A DNA stretch of 64,000 bases, taken from assembly GCA_017525605.1 (NCBI GenBank), contig JAFXSM010000024.1, positions 1-64,000 on the forward strand, given 5' to 3'. Under the pieces are notes generated by a model. It was not told the origin of the DNA. It saw only the letters and a list, made by a program, of their open reading frames with translations, and ran no database searches. A program made the translations under genes and the position numbers. The stretch comes from Treponema sp. (GTDB lineage Bacteria > Spirochaetota > Spirochaetia > Treponematales > Treponemataceae). This document shows, piece after piece, positions 30,341-40,882 of the stretch. Numbering within the stretch: the stretch's first letter is position 1; each line of letters starts with the position of its first letter.

Positions 30341-32524
30341 TCAGACAAAAGCCGAGCCGTAGATTCTTCGCACTTTGCTTGCCTGGCTTATCGAGTACGT
30401 TTTCATCACGCTCGTTCCGTCTAGTTTCATCGTCACGGTAACGTCGTCGTCGGATTTTTCAGTTGCGACAGGAAGCCCGACCGCGACGATTCCGTCCTCG
30501 CTCTCGCTCGACATGAACGTGATTTCGATGCTGCTCTTGTCGGTCACAGCCTGCTCAATCAAATGCACTTTGCCGGGGAAATCCATTCCGCTTGCCTCAA
30601 GCTTTGCGAATTTGACGCTCTCTTTTTTGAGCTGCGATTCGTCGATGACGATTTTCCTGTTCACCCTGAAAAGAAGGCATTCGTATTCTTCCTGCGTAAT
30701 TTTTTCTGTGTCTCGCATTTCCCGCAATAATCCGCGAAGGTAATCGAAATGCGCTTTTCTCTCCTCGTCGCTCGTGATGATTTCGCTTCCGTTTTCTTCG
30801 CCTTCCGTGAAGATTCCGCCTGAATTTTGCGGCACGAAAATGTCGGGAGTAGGGAAAGAGACGACAGCGGCTTTCGTTTCCGCAGTTTTAATTTTTCCGA
30901 CAAAATCCGTTCCGTTCGATTCGAGGATCTCTCTTGCCTCGTCGTCGCTGTCCACGTCCAAAAGATATATTCCCGGCGCGAGAATTTCGACGATGTGCTT
31001 TGCAAGGTTCGGATTTTTCTCGGAAAGGGCGGTGTTTTCGCTTGAGACTTTCAGAATGTAGCCTTTGTATACCGTTGCCGACGAATAATTTTTCTCCCAG
31101 TCGTCGAGCGAGACGAGAAGATTCTGCGGAATATCGTGGACGCATCGCTTTTTGAGGATTTCTTCGATGTATTCTTTTTTCATTCCCAAATCGAAACTGT
31201 GCATGACCGATTTTTTCGTTATTTCGAATGAGACTGCCGTGTCGAATTTCCGAATCTCCAAAATGAACGAGAGCGGAATGAGCTGTTCGAGCGAAAGCCC
31301 CGGAAACATCATCACGTTGTACGCCGCATCGATGTTCAGTACTTTCCGTCCGTCGTCCTGATAAGAATTTTGACTAAGCCCCTGTTCGAGCATGGAAGAT
31401 GCCTCAAGCACGTCTGTTCCGTCTTTTTCGATTCCCTTTATCCGAATCAGCCCGAGAGTTTGTGCGGACTCGATGAGCCTTCCGAGCGTCGAGAAAACGC
31501 TGTCGTCATTATTCTGCTCGCTGCTTGTGATTATTCTTGTTTGTTCAGATTCCTTTGCTGAATTTGCGGCGGCGGCTTTCTGCATGAGTGCCGCGAACCT
31601 GCTTTTTGTGCCGAATGCTGCCTCGCCCGTGTTGTCCTTTTTCCTTTCGGTCTTGAGATATGCCGAGCGCAGGAGGTTCTCCTTCGTGTACCCTTCATTC
31701 GGAATGTTCAGAATCGTCTCGATTAAAAGCTTTGACTGCTGCATGAGCGAGGAGCGCGAGAAGCGACCCTGAGACGCGACCGTGATGTACGCGTACTGGA
31801 TTGTCTCCGGGAGTTTTGCGAACGCGCTGAATCTCTGCCTGTCGATGAAGGATTTTCCGTTTTCGTCCTCCGCAATAACCGAAAGGTTTTCGAATGCGTT
31901 TTTTATCAGCTGCAATGCGTCCAGATTCCCCGAGAAAATCTCGTCAAGCTCTTCCGAGACCTTCTTCTTGAAAGTCCCGTCCGCCTTGCAGAGAGAGGGG
32001 CGCGTGTTGACGTAGGAAGCGAACGCGGCAAGGACTCCCGGCGTGAGCGAGAAGAACTGGCTCGTGTTCACGTTCGTCACTTCCGCGCATTTTACGAGAA
32101 GCGATTTCGTTATGATTTTGTCGAAAACAACGTCCAGGTGCGGATTCACATGGAGAAGTTCCCTGCCTTCGCTCTCATGCTTGTAGATTATGAGACGCTC
32201 CTCAAGGTTGATGATTCTCTCGTACAGCTTTGAGTAGGTGAACGTGCCCTCGAAAAATGTCGTGAGCTTTTTGAGCGACGCGTTGCCGATGAATTTTATC
32301 GCGGCAATCACTTTCATGTCCGATTCGCTCAAGAGCTTCGCGATTTTTTCCTTGTTCTCGATTTTTCGGAGGAAGACGCTCAGTTCCTCCACGAGTTTCT
32401 GCTTGTTGAACGGAGTCTTCACTTCGCCGACGTACATTCTCATCAGCTCGAAGAACTGATTGTCAGGCATTCGTGCAATCGACTCTCTCCATTCGATTAT
32501 TCTCTGTGCGTGTTCTTTATCCAT
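30341..32524 (-). CDS. Helicase-associated protein, partner of the XPB helicase
   Basis: A 727-residue protein, mostly helical in its first 450 residues with winged-helix-like stretches (ESDMKVIAAIKFIGNASLKKLTTFFEGTF). A segment near 515-610 (NYSSATVYKGYILKVSSENT) resembles the helicase C-terminal-associated domain found before XPB-like helicases. A WYL-like C-terminal strand set follows (SSIEITFMSSESEDGIVAVGLP). GGAGG decides ATG 32524. It starts 32 bp after the helicase gene stop. In actinobacteria and spirochaetes such proteins accompany XPB; a regulator or nuclease-loading role is inferred. Confidence 0.75.
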   Translation of the reverse strand: MDKEHAQRIIEWRESIARMPDNQFFELMRMYVGEVKTPFNKQKLVEELSVFLRKIENKEKIAKLLSESDMKVIAAIKFIGNASLKKLTTFFEGTFTYSKLYERIINLEERLIIYKHESEGRELLHVNPHLDVVFDKIITKSLLVKCAEVTNVNTSQFFSLTPGVLAAFASYVNTRPSLCKADGTFKKKVSEELDEIFSGNLDALQLIKNAFENLSVIAEDENGKSFIDRQRFSAFAKLPETIQYAYITVASQGRFSRSSLMQQSKLLIETILNIPNEGYTKENLLRSAYLKTERKKDNTGEAAFGTKSRFAALMQKAAAANSAKESEQTRIITSSEQNNDDSVFSTLGRLIESAQTLGLIRIKGIEKDGTDVLEASSMLEQGLSQNSYQDDGRKVLNIDAAYNVMMFPGLSLEQLIPLSFILEIRKFDTAVSFEITKKSVMHSFDLGMKKEYIEEILKKRCVHDIPQNLLVSLDDWEKNYSSATVYKGYILKVSSENTALSEKNPNLAKHIVEILAPGIYLLDVDSDDEAREILESNGTDFVGKIKTAETKAAVVSFPTPDIFVPQNSGGIFTEGEENGSEIITSDEERKAHFDYLRGLLREMRDTEKITQEEYECLLFRVNRKIVIDESQLKKESVKFAKLEASGMDFPGKVHLIEQAVTDKSSIEITFMSSESEDGIVAVGLPVATEKSDDDVTVTMKLDGTSVMKTYSISQASKVRRIYGSAFV

Positions 32525-32555
32525 AATTACGAATCCTCCGTTTTCCAACAATTTG

Positions 32556-34379
32556 CTAGTTCAAACAGAATTTTTCCTCAAGCTCGCTGTCCAAATCCTC
32601 GACCGTCTCGCATCTTGCGATTCTGTACGCGTATCCCTGTTCCGCAAGGAATTTCTGCCTGTTCGAGCCGAATTCCTCTTCTACCGTGTTGCGCGTGATG
32701 AGCGTGAAGAAACGCGACTTGCGCTCTTTCGGGCGGAGAATTCTTCCGAGGCGCTGCGCCTCTTCCTGCCGGCTTCCGAACGTTCCGCTCACCTGAATTG
32801 CCATGCTTGCGTCAGGAAGGTCGATTGCGAAGTTCGCGACTTTCGACACGACGAGGACTTTGATTTCGCTCGTCCTGAATTTCCTGTAGATTTCGTCGCG
32901 CTCGCTGTTCGGCGTTTTTCCTGTGATTATCGGGCATTCGAGCATTTTCGCGATTTCGTTCAGCTGCTCGATGTACTGTCCGATTACGAGAATCTTGTCG
33001 TCGGGGGATTTTTCCACGAGTGCCTTCACGAAGTCTTTCTTTGCTGGGTTCTCGCTCGCAATCTTGTGCTTCTTTCTCGGCTCCGCGACCGCATAGTCGA
33101 TTTCGATATGCTCGGGAAGGTTCAGCTTGACCTCGATGCACTCGGCAGTTGCGATGAATCCCGAATGCTCAAGGTCTTTCCACGGAACATCGTACCTTTT
33201 CGGGCCGACGAGCGAGAAAACATGACCCTCGCAGCCGTCTTCCCGGACGAGCGTTGCAGTAAGACCGATTCTCCTGACCGCCTGAATCTCCGCAACGACG
33301 CGGAAAACAGGGGCAGGGAGCATGTGCACTTCGTCATACACAATCAGTCCCCAGTTCCTCTCCTTGAAGATTGAGAAGTGCGGGTACGGGCCTTCTTTTT
33401 CCGGCCTCCAGGTGAGAATCTGGTACGTTGCGACCGTAATCGGCTTGATTGTCTTTGACTCTCCCGTGTATTCGGCGATGTCGTCTTTCGTGAGGTTCGT
33501 CTTGTCCAAAAGTTCGTCTATCCACTGGTGAACCGCGCTGATGTTCGTCGTGATGATGAGAGTGTTCGTCTTTAGAATGCTCATCGTCGTCATTCCGACA
33601 ATCGTCTTTCCCGCACCGCACGGAAGCACGATCGTTCCGAATCCCGTTCCCGGCTGCCTGTTCCCGACGATTGATTCCGCCGCTTCCCGCTGGTAGTTCC
33701 TGATGGCGAACGGCTTTCCTGATTTTGTCGTCGTACGAAGCTCAATTTCGTACGGCTCACCGTCGCTCATCGGAACGTCGTCTTTCACAGGCCAGCCCAT
33801 CTGCAGAAGCTCCTGCTTTATCGTTCCTCGCAAAGTGAGCGGCAGACTGAAACAGTATTTCTTTTCGTTCTCCGTGAGTGCCGCCGGTTCCGCTCCTTCG
33901 TCTGTCCTGTATTCCATCGGCGCAAGGTATTTTTTCCCGATTCTTGACGCATTGATTTCCCTGAAAACGTTCTGCACGTCGGTGACGAGAAAAAGATATT
34001 CTTCTTTTACAGTTTCCGCGCTCGCGTTTCCTTCCTTGTCGAATTTTTTCGGAACTTCGACCGAATATCCCTGGACGAGGCGCAATTTTCCGAATCTGCC
34101 TGCCGTTTCCTTTATCCATGCGACGACCGACTGCGGAACATCGTACTTCGAGTATTCGTTCAGTACCGAAACTGCGTCGTCGGGCGTGAATCCTGCTCCC
34201 GACGCGTTCCAAAGTGAGAGCGGTGTGAGTTTGTATGTGTGCAAATGTTCCGGCGATTTTTCCAGCTCGGAAAACGGAACGAGTGCCTGCCTGCATTCGT
34301 TTGCGCGTGGTGCGTGCACGTCGAGCAGAATCGTCCTGTCGCTTTGTACAATCAATGGGTTTTCAAATCTGTTTTGCAT
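32556..34379 (-). CDS. XPB/ERCC3-like DEVH-box helicase
   Basis: A 607-residue SF2 helicase. Motifs: LPCGAGKTIVGMTTM (Walker A, about residue 255), VYDEVHMLPAP (DEVH, about 350), LTATLVREDG (motif III) and QRLGRILRPKE (motif VI, about 545). The N-terminal 180 residues match the helicase C3/damage-recognition-like region of bacterial XPB. It should unwind DNA during repair. It is followed by its partner gene, and the pair forms an operon with divergent neighbour DUF4132. Confidence 0.93.
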   Translation of the reverse strand: MQNRFENPLIVQSDRTILLDVHAPRANECRQALVPFSELEKSPEHLHTYKLTPLSLWNASGAGFTPDDAVSVLNEYSKYDVPQSVVAWIKETAGRFGKLRLVQGYSVEVPKKFDKEGNASAETVKEEYLFLVTDVQNVFREINASRIGKKYLAPMEYRTDEGAEPAALTENEKKYCFSLPLTLRGTIKQELLQMGWPVKDDVPMSDGEPYEIELRTTTKSGKPFAIRNYQREAAESIVGNRQPGTGFGTIVLPCGAGKTIVGMTTMSILKTNTLIITTNISAVHQWIDELLDKTNLTKDDIAEYTGESKTIKPITVATYQILTWRPEKEGPYPHFSIFKERNWGLIVYDEVHMLPAPVFRVVAEIQAVRRIGLTATLVREDGCEGHVFSLVGPKRYDVPWKDLEHSGFIATAECIEVKLNLPEHIEIDYAVAEPRKKHKIASENPAKKDFVKALVEKSPDDKILVIGQYIEQLNEIAKMLECPIITGKTPNSERDEIYRKFRTSEIKVLVVSKVANFAIDLPDASMAIQVSGTFGSRQEEAQRLGRILRPKERKSRFFTLITRNTVEEEFGSNRQKFLAEQGYAYRIARCETVEDLDSELEEKFCLN

Positions 34380-34493
34380 AAGTCGGATATTGTATCTGAA
34401 AAACTAGAATCATTCACTTATAGAAAGAATTTTTTGCGTGTGTTTTTGCGCTGAATTTTTGACGGCAAAAGTAAGTCATGCAATAATTTAAAA

Positions 34494-37400
34494 ATGGCAG
34501 AAAGGGAATTCACATATCAGACTAGGGACAGACTTATAAAAAGGCACGAGAACGAGCTTTTTTCAAAGATGATTTTTGTGGGCGATACCGCAAGGAACAT
34601 TGCAAAAGAATTCATAGGGACATTAAGGGAATCAAAGTCGTATATCGATGCCGAGCTTGATTCGATACGGGACGACGACACGCCTATTTCGTTTTTTGAG
34701 AGGACGGAATTCAAGGCGGTGATGAATGCCTGCATTCCTGACAAAACGACGCGCGAGAAATTCGCACTCATAACAGAGAAATGCAACCAGTTCCAGTATT
34801 CTTTCGGATTTTACAGACGCTCGGTGCGCTCGAAAAACTACGGGTACAGCATACGCTCTTGCATAAGGCTCATGTACGACTACTACGCATTCTCGATTTT
34901 CGGCGTTAGCGTGAGCGGATATCTGAAAGACGAGCTTACGGACGAGATGCTCGATTTGAAAAGAAGCCGGATGAGGCAGTATTCGGGAACGATGCAAATT
35001 CCGAACGAGGACATGATTATCGCGGCCGAGCTTGATTACGATTTGAAACATGGCGGAAAAGGCGAGCTTCATAAGACAATCGAGGACATCATTCTTGGCG
35101 ACAACAACACTTCCGCCGTAACAGTTCCGATTATCCGCGGAATACTGAAAAGCAACGACAAAGAACTGCATGAGCTTTTGGGAAAGCTTCTTCTTGCAGC
35201 CCGGTTGCAGGAAGGAGTCCGTCAGGCAATCTGCGAGAACATGGATTCTGGAACGGCCAGCGCGTTCGAGACCCTTTTTTCTGTCATAATCGAAAACAAC
35301 CTCATCCGGTATTCCGGCGTGAAAAGGGCGGTTGCCACCTGGATCGGAATTTTCAACGAAAACGCATTCGAGCGAATCTCGAACAAGACGCTTGCATTGA
35401 TGAACGAGCTTCTGCACGACGAAAAACGAAGGCGCGAGTGCCTTGAAAGCGATGACGCGATGGAACTTATTGTCGCGCTTTGGGCAATTGGATTTTTCGA
35501 GGCGGAAGACGCGTTTTCTGCGCTGAAGAAAATCGTCGGGAACGGAAGGCGGAATCAGGTTCTGGTCGCGGCATATTTCAACAAGAGCCTTCACAGCCGC
35601 TACCTTTACGCGCCTGTTTCCGAAAACGCCGTCGAAAAATTCAGTGACGATTTGGAAGTCGTGGCATCATTCCTTCCGACTTACCTCGATAACATTTTTG
35701 AATTCAGATGCGTTTGGGATGCCGAGGTCAACGGAACAAAATACTATTATGGAAGAAGAAATATGATTCTTCCTTCCCCGTGGTTTTACGGCGACAAGGA
35801 AAGAACGAAAAGACACGTCCAGATTCTTGTTGATGTTCTTCACAAACTCGGCTCTTCAAAAAAGCCGAAAGTTTTTGAGGGGTGTGCTTTTCCGTGGAAC
35901 GATGTGCAGGTTTCAAAAGAGGAAATCGCCGACAGAATCTGCGTCATGGCGATAAGGACTCCGGGAATCGTCGAAAAAGATATCGCATACGAGGCAATCG
36001 AATCTTCGTCGTTCGGTGCGATTGCGATGAAAAAAATGCTCGACGTGCGAATGGAAAAAGAGGACAAGGAGTTCGCGCTCAAAGCAATGGGCGTAAAAAC
36101 ATTGCGTGACACGGCCGCCCAAATGCTTGAGGAAGTCACATTGCGGAAAGACGACGTGATTTTCCTTGAGTCGCTTCTTCATTACAAAGATTCTTCGCTC
36201 CGCTTCCACATCAAAAATCTTATTGCGGGGCAGAATGACTCTGGTTTCGAGGAGTCGATTTTCCGCCTTCTTTCCGAAAAGCAGGAAGGAAAAAGAGTTG
36301 CCGCGCTTAATCTCATCAGCGAACTGAAAGACGGAAAACTTTCTGAGCACAAATCTGTAAGTTACGAGAAATTCGAGAAAGCCGTGATGTCGATTCCGAA
36401 ACCGACAGAGAAAGAGCAGATTCTCATAAAGTCGATTTACAAAAGCGGTGGCGAAAACGAAAAATATTTGGACGTTCCGAAAAATGTCGATTCGCTCTAC
36501 GACGAGAACAACATCACGCGTTTTTCACTTTCGGAAATCCACGTTGACACTGCCGTAATCGACTCAATATGCGATGCCGACAGGAAAAAGCTTGCTTCGA
36601 TAATCGACGCGTTCGACGAATTGATTGAGAAACACAGGGACGACTTTTACACTGACGCTTATGGAAACGACCACACCCTCGGCGAACGGAGCGAGTACTG
36701 CAAGTTCGGCTCGCTTTGCAAGACGGACAGGGAATACGATGCCGGGAAAAAATACATCGACCGATATCCGTTCAAGGATTTGTGGCTGGAATTTTACGGG
36801 ACGCAAATAAAAAATCAAAAGACGCTGATGCAGCTTTATTTCTTGAGCAATCTTCCGGAACAGTCGGGATTAATCAAATCTCTCATCCAGTCGTTTCTGT
36901 CTTCCGGCGAAGATGACTCCGAAGGAAAAAGACTGAAACAAATCGCGACGAATGACATTTTTGGGAAGCTTTCGGAGACGAACATCGGCGAGCATGAATA
37001 TTTTTCTCCGTACACGGGATACAGAACTTCGCTTTTCAAGGACGTAATCGAGATTCTTGCGTACACTTTCCTGGACGGGGAATTCATCAGGAATCTGATT
37101 CTCGGCCTGAAATATCGGATTCTCACACGGACTACGGAAAAAAATCTTTGGTACGTTCCGAATTCCGAATGGGACAAAGACTCGCATTGCGTTCTGAACG
37201 AAATACACGCGATTAACGATATCGATTCTGAATTTTCGATTAACAGGAGCATGAACTGCTTTCTTGTGGGCGAAGAAATGGACGACGCTGAATTTTCTGA
37301 CTGGTTCAAGCTGATGTTCGCTCTTGCCGAGCACGTCGGTTACGCGCGCCACGTTTCCTCTGACGGCAGAAGATATGCCCGCTGGCACGGAACGGACGGA

Positions 37401-39725
37401 TTGTACCCGAAAGATTATTTCCGCGCGTACAAGCTTGGGCTAATCACGAAAGACACGATGTTTTACGGAATTATCCGGGTGCACACTCTTTCGGAAAGCC
37501 TTGATTCTGCCTCGTTCTATGAAAGCGACGACACTGAATTTTTCGAAGTCTACATGAAAATCCACGACACGATAATTCAGAACGAGCTTAAAAGAGGGGA
37601 TTCCGAATCTGAATGCTCGAAGTTCGTCGATTCCGTGAAAGCCGTGTACGGGGCAGAATCCGTGATTCCGCTGATTCAGTCGCTCGGAAAAACTCCGTTC
37701 GAAAGAAATTCAATCTGGGGTTACGAGTCAAAAGTCTCCCGCACTCACTGCCTGAGCCATTTAATTCGGATAAGCAAGCCTTCAAAAGAAGATGACGCAA
37801 CGAAAGTCTCGGAGCTCGTGAAAGAATACAAAGTTCCGGTGCAGAAATTGTACGACCTTGCGATGTACGCGCCTGCATGGATTCCTCTTCTTTCGGAAGT
37901 TCTTGGCGTTCCGTCTCTTGAAAGCGGCTGCTACTATTTCATCGCGCACATGAACATCAGCTGGGGCGACAAGCGCGACAGCGCGAAAATCGCGAAGTAC
38001 ACGCCGCTTTCGATTGAAGAACTGAACAAGGGCGCATTCGACCTCGACTGGTTCACGGAAGTCTATTCGGAAATCGGAGAGGAAGTTTTCGACAGGCTTT
38101 ACGAGAGCGCGAAGTACATCACGGACGGAATAAAACATTCGCGCTCAAGGAAATTCGCTGATGCAGCACTCGGCCGCGTTTCGGAAAGCGAGCTTGAAAA
38201 AGAAATCGTGCGCGCGCGGAACAAGGACCTTGTGATGAGCTATCCGCTCCTTCCGCTTGGAAATCTGAATGAGACTGAAAAATCGGAGCACATTCTTCAT
38301 CGCTACGAATTCATCCAGAAATTCAAAAAAGAAAGCAGGCAGTTCGGCTCGCAGCGACGGCAGAGCGAAGGCGAGGCAGTTGAAATCGCCCTTGAGAATC
38401 TTTCGCGCTCGGCAGGCTACATCGACGTGAACCGCCTGAACCTGAACATGGAAAGCGCGCTGATTGAAAAAGTCCGGGAAGATTTTGAATGGCAGGACGC
38501 TGAGAATTACGAAATCAGAATCAGAATCGACGAAAACGGAAAGCCTTCTGTTGAATGCAGGAAAAAGGGGAGCGAAAAGTCGCTCAAGAGCGTTCCGGCC
38601 GCGCTCAAAAAATCCGAGAAGGCTGTGCAGTTGCAGGAAGTCCACAAGCGGCTGAAGCAGCAGCATGAGCGGACGAGGGCGATGTTCGAGAATTTCATGA
38701 CGGACAAGATTGAGCTTCCCGCAAACGAAATCGCTTCTCTTCTGAAAAATCCTGTCGTGAGCCCGATTGTTTCTTCCCTCGTGTTCGTCTGTGAAAAATG
38801 CACGGGACTTCTTTTTACAAAGGAAGAAAACGAAAAAAACGAAGAAAAAATCCTTTTGCGGGATTTCGATGGTTCGGAATCGGAAATCGAAGTCGGCACA
38901 GTTCTTCGGATTGCGCACCCCTTCGACCTTTTCAAAAGCGGAAATTGGCACGGCTGGCAGAAATTTATCTTCGACGAGAAAATCGTGCAGCCGTTCAAGC
39001 AGGTGTTCCGCGAGCTTTATCTGAAACTTTCGGAGGAGCTTGAAAAAGATTCGAGCCAGATGTTCGCAGGGAACCAGATTCAGCCGAACAAGGCTGCCGC
39101 GACATTGAAAAGCAGGCGGTGGATTTGCGATTATGAGAGCGGTTTGCAGAAAGTCTTCTACAAGCAGAATTTGATTGCGGAAATCTACGCCCAGGCGGAC
39201 TGGTTCTCTCCGGCGGACATCGAGTGCCCTGCTGTGGAGTATGTCTCGTTCCGCCGCCGCCGCGCAGATGAAAATTCCAGTTGGAATGTGAAAATCCGCG
39301 AGATTGACGACATCGTTTATTCAGAGATAATGCGCGACGTTGACCTTGCCGTGAGCGTCGCCCATGCAGGCAGCGTTGACCCTGAGACTAGCCACTCGAC
39401 AATCGAAATGCGCCGCGCGATATGCGAATTCACGTTGCCGCTTTTCAGGATTCAGAATGTCAGGTTCGAGAAGAATTTCGCGTTTGTGAAAGGAAGCAGG
39501 GCAGAGTACACGGTCCACCTCGGAACTGGCGTAATCCGCAAAACTGCAGGCGGACTCATAAACATCGTCGCCGTCCATTCCCAGCAGCGCGGAAAACTCT
39601 TCCTGCCGTTCGTTGACGAGGACCCGAAAACCGCCGAAATCCTTTCGAAGATTCTCCTTTTCGCCCGCGACGAATCGATAAAAGACCCGTACATTCTTGA
39701 GCAGATTTTGAGAGTGGAAAGTTGA
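34494..39725 (+). CDS. Giant DUF4132-domain protein
   Basis: A 1743-residue soluble protein. Residues 1-1200 are mainly helical with HEAT-like repeats (VPIIRGILKSNDKELHELLGKLLLAARLQ; EDAFSALKKIVGNGRRNQVLVAAYFN). The DUF4132 domain spans about 1230-1430 (KFKKESRQFGSQRRQSEGEAVEIALENL, then QLQEVHKRLKQQHERTRAMFENFMTD). A C-terminal domain (about 1450-1743) has WGR-neighbour style beta strands. Function is unknown; relatives occur with MoxR ATPases and VWA proteins. No signal peptide. There are no frameshifts over 5.2 kb. No good ribosome-binding site precedes the ATG. Confidence 0.88.
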   Translation: MAEREFTYQTRDRLIKRHENELFSKMIFVGDTARNIAKEFIGTLRESKSYIDAELDSIRDDDTPISFFERTEFKAVMNACIPDKTTREKFALITEKCNQFQYSFGFYRRSVRSKNYGYSIRSCIRLMYDYYAFSIFGVSVSGYLKDELTDEMLDLKRSRMRQYSGTMQIPNEDMIIAAELDYDLKHGGKGELHKTIEDIILGDNNTSAVTVPIIRGILKSNDKELHELLGKLLLAARLQEGVRQAICENMDSGTASAFETLFSVIIENNLIRYSGVKRAVATWIGIFNENAFERISNKTLALMNELLHDEKRRRECLESDDAMELIVALWAIGFFEAEDAFSALKKIVGNGRRNQVLVAAYFNKSLHSRYLYAPVSENAVEKFSDDLEVVASFLPTYLDNIFEFRCVWDAEVNGTKYYYGRRNMILPSPWFYGDKERTKRHVQILVDVLHKLGSSKKPKVFEGCAFPWNDVQVSKEEIADRICVMAIRTPGIVEKDIAYEAIESSSFGAIAMKKMLDVRMEKEDKEFALKAMGVKTLRDTAAQMLEEVTLRKDDVIFLESLLHYKDSSLRFHIKNLIAGQNDSGFEESIFRLLSEKQEGKRVAALNLISELKDGKLSEHKSVSYEKFEKAVMSIPKPTEKEQILIKSIYKSGGENEKYLDVPKNVDSLYDENNITRFSLSEIHVDTAVIDSICDADRKKLASIIDAFDELIEKHRDDFYTDAYGNDHTLGERSEYCKFGSLCKTDREYDAGKKYIDRYPFKDLWLEFYGTQIKNQKTLMQLYFLSNLPEQSGLIKSLIQSFLSSGEDDSEGKRLKQIATNDIFGKLSETNIGEHEYFSPYTGYRTSLFKDVIEILAYTFLDGEFIRNLILGLKYRILTRTTEKNLWYVPNSEWDKDSHCVLNEIHAINDIDSEFSINRSMNCFLVGEEMDDAEFSDWFKLMFALAEHVGYARHVSSDGRRYARWHGTDGLYPKDYFRAYKLGLITKDTMFYGIIRVHTLSESLDSASFYESDDTEFFEVYMKIHDTIIQNELKRGDSESECSKFVDSVKAVYGAESVIPLIQSLGKTPFERNSIWGYESKVSRTHCLSHLIRISKPSKEDDATKVSELVKEYKVPVQKLYDLAMYAPAWIPLLSEVLGVPSLESGCYYFIAHMNISWGDKRDSAKIAKYTPLSIEELNKGAFDLDWFTEVYSEIGEEVFDRLYESAKYITDGIKHSRSRKFADAALGRVSESELEKEIVRARNKDLVMSYPLLPLGNLNETEKSEHILHRYEFIQKFKKESRQFGSQRRQSEGEAVEIALENLSRSAGYIDVNRLNLNMESALIEKVREDFEWQDAENYEIRIRIDENGKPSVECRKKGSEKSLKSVPAALKKSEKAVQLQEVHKRLKQQHERTRAMFENFMTDKIELPANEIASLLKNPVVSPIVSSLVFVCEKCTGLLFTKEENEKNEEKILLRDFDGSESEIEVGTVLRIAHPFDLFKSGNWHGWQKFIFDEKIVQPFKQVFRELYLKLSEELEKDSSQMFAGNQIQPNKAAATLKSRRWICDYESGLQKVFYKQNLIAEIYAQADWFSPADIECPAVEYVSFRRRRADENSSWNVKIREIDDIVYSEIMRDVDLAVSVAHAGSVDPETSHSTIEMRRAICEFTLPLFRIQNVRFEKNFAFVKGSRAEYTVHLGTGVIRKTAGGLINIVAVHSQQRGKLFLPFVDEDPKTAEILSKILLFARDESIKDPYILEQILRVES

Positions 39726-39771
39726 AAGGTGAAAGGTGAGAGTTGAGAATTGAAAACGGAGAAGTGAAAAA

Positions 39772-40218
39772 ATGAAGATAAAGGTGAATGTGAAAAATGC
39801 TGGTTCTAGGAGACCTTGCGTTGAGGAGACGGAATTCGACCTCGGCGAAAAGTTTTCTCCGAATTCGACTGTCGCTGAATTTTTGGACGAGATAACACGA
39901 ATCTGCGTTTCGGAATACAACGAGCGGAGGAAAAACGGGGAAATCCTGAAAGTTCTTTCGGAAAGGCAGATTGAAGAAAAATCTCGCTCGGGAAAAATCG
40001 GTTTTGGCGTGAATTATGGGGAGAAAGACTCGTCGCTTGAAAACGCGATTGCAAATACCCGCCAGTGCTATCTTGACGGGCTTTTCGCGCTTTTCATCGA
40101 CGGAAAGGAGATTGCGGGCTTGGATTCGTCCGCGCCGCTTGAAAACCGAATCGAAATCCGCGAAGGAAGCATCGTGACGTTCATACGCCTTACGATGCTT
40201 GCCGGAAGGATGTGGTGA
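39772..40218 (+). CDS. Small conserved-looking protein after DUF4132
   Basis: A 148-residue soluble protein (MKIKVNVKNAGSRRPCVEET ... LFALFIDGKEIAGLD ... GSIVTFIRLTMLAGRMW). Strand-rich ends around a helical centre, with a fixed-looking C-terminus GRMW, recall a ubiquitin-like beta-grasp fold. That is an impression only. It begins 46 bp after the DUF4132 gene, so it is probably its co-expressed companion. The gap consists of TTGA(A/G)AGGTGA-type micro-repeats. ACGGAGAAG precedes the start. Confidence 0.7.
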   Translation: MKIKVNVKNAGSRRPCVEETEFDLGEKFSPNSTVAEFLDEITRICVSEYNERRKNGEILKVLSERQIEEKSRSGKIGFGVNYGEKDSSLENAIANTRQCYLDGLFALFIDGKEIAGLDSSAPLENRIEIREGSIVTFIRLTMLAGRMW

Positions 40219-40250
40219 AGCTATTCTGAAAATTACTAACGGAGGAAAAA

Positions 40251-40820
40251 ATGCCGAACTGGTGCTACAACAAAATCACGTTTCCGACAAAGGAAGCATA
40301 CTTGGATTTTATCGAGCGATACGGGAAGGGGAGCAGAAAGTTTTCGTATCAGTGGATAATCCCGGAGCCGAAAACGCAGGAAGAGTGCGAGGAGAAATAC
40401 GTCCTGCACAACGATGAGGAGCGGAAAGCAGCGCATCTTGGGAAGGACGAGGAAACTCCGTGGTTCAACTGGTACGAGTGGCACTGCGACAAATGGGGCT
40501 GCAAATGGGATGCGTGCATCTACGGCGAAGACAGCTTTGACGACGCACAACTTTCGATTTTTTTCGATTCGCCGTGGTGCGAGCCTGGAAAAGTCTATGA
40601 GAAAATGGCAGAACTCGGCATCGACTTTTCGTACACTTGGGCAATCGAAGGCGATCAAGCCTCTGGCGGCGGCAAAAGCGAGAACGGCAAGCTAAGCTGC
40701 TACGAGGACGAAATTGAATGTGAGGATGAAGACTGTGACCTGCCCGACGACGAGCCGCCGCAACCGTTCGATGGATTGCCAGCGGGGAACGGGGATTTTC
40801 CGAAGGATATTCCGTTTTAG
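40251..40820 (+). CDS. Api92/YubB-type ferredoxin-like protein
   Basis: A 189-residue protein starting MPNWCYNKITF, the signature of the Api92-like/YubB ferredoxin-like family seen on phages and plasmids. The segment WYEWHCDKWGCKWDACIYGEDS is also typical, and FDSPWCEPGKVYEKMAELGIDFSYTWAIEG completes the domain. The tail is acidic and disordered (CEDEDCDLPDDEPPQPFDG). Function is unknown. GGAGG precedes the start. Its presence marks the beginning of the accessory region. Confidence 0.8.
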   Translation: MPNWCYNKITFPTKEAYLDFIERYGKGSRKFSYQWIIPEPKTQEECEEKYVLHNDEERKAAHLGKDEETPWFNWYEWHCDKWGCKWDACIYGEDSFDDAQLSIFFDSPWCEPGKVYEKMAELGIDFSYTWAIEGDQASGGGKSENGKLSCYEDEIECEDEDCDLPDDEPPQPFDGLPAGNGDFPKDIPF

Positions 40821-40882
40821 GGGGAGGCTTTTGCGGCGATTGTTTGAGAAAATGTGATAAAATAAGATATTGGGCGGTTTTT

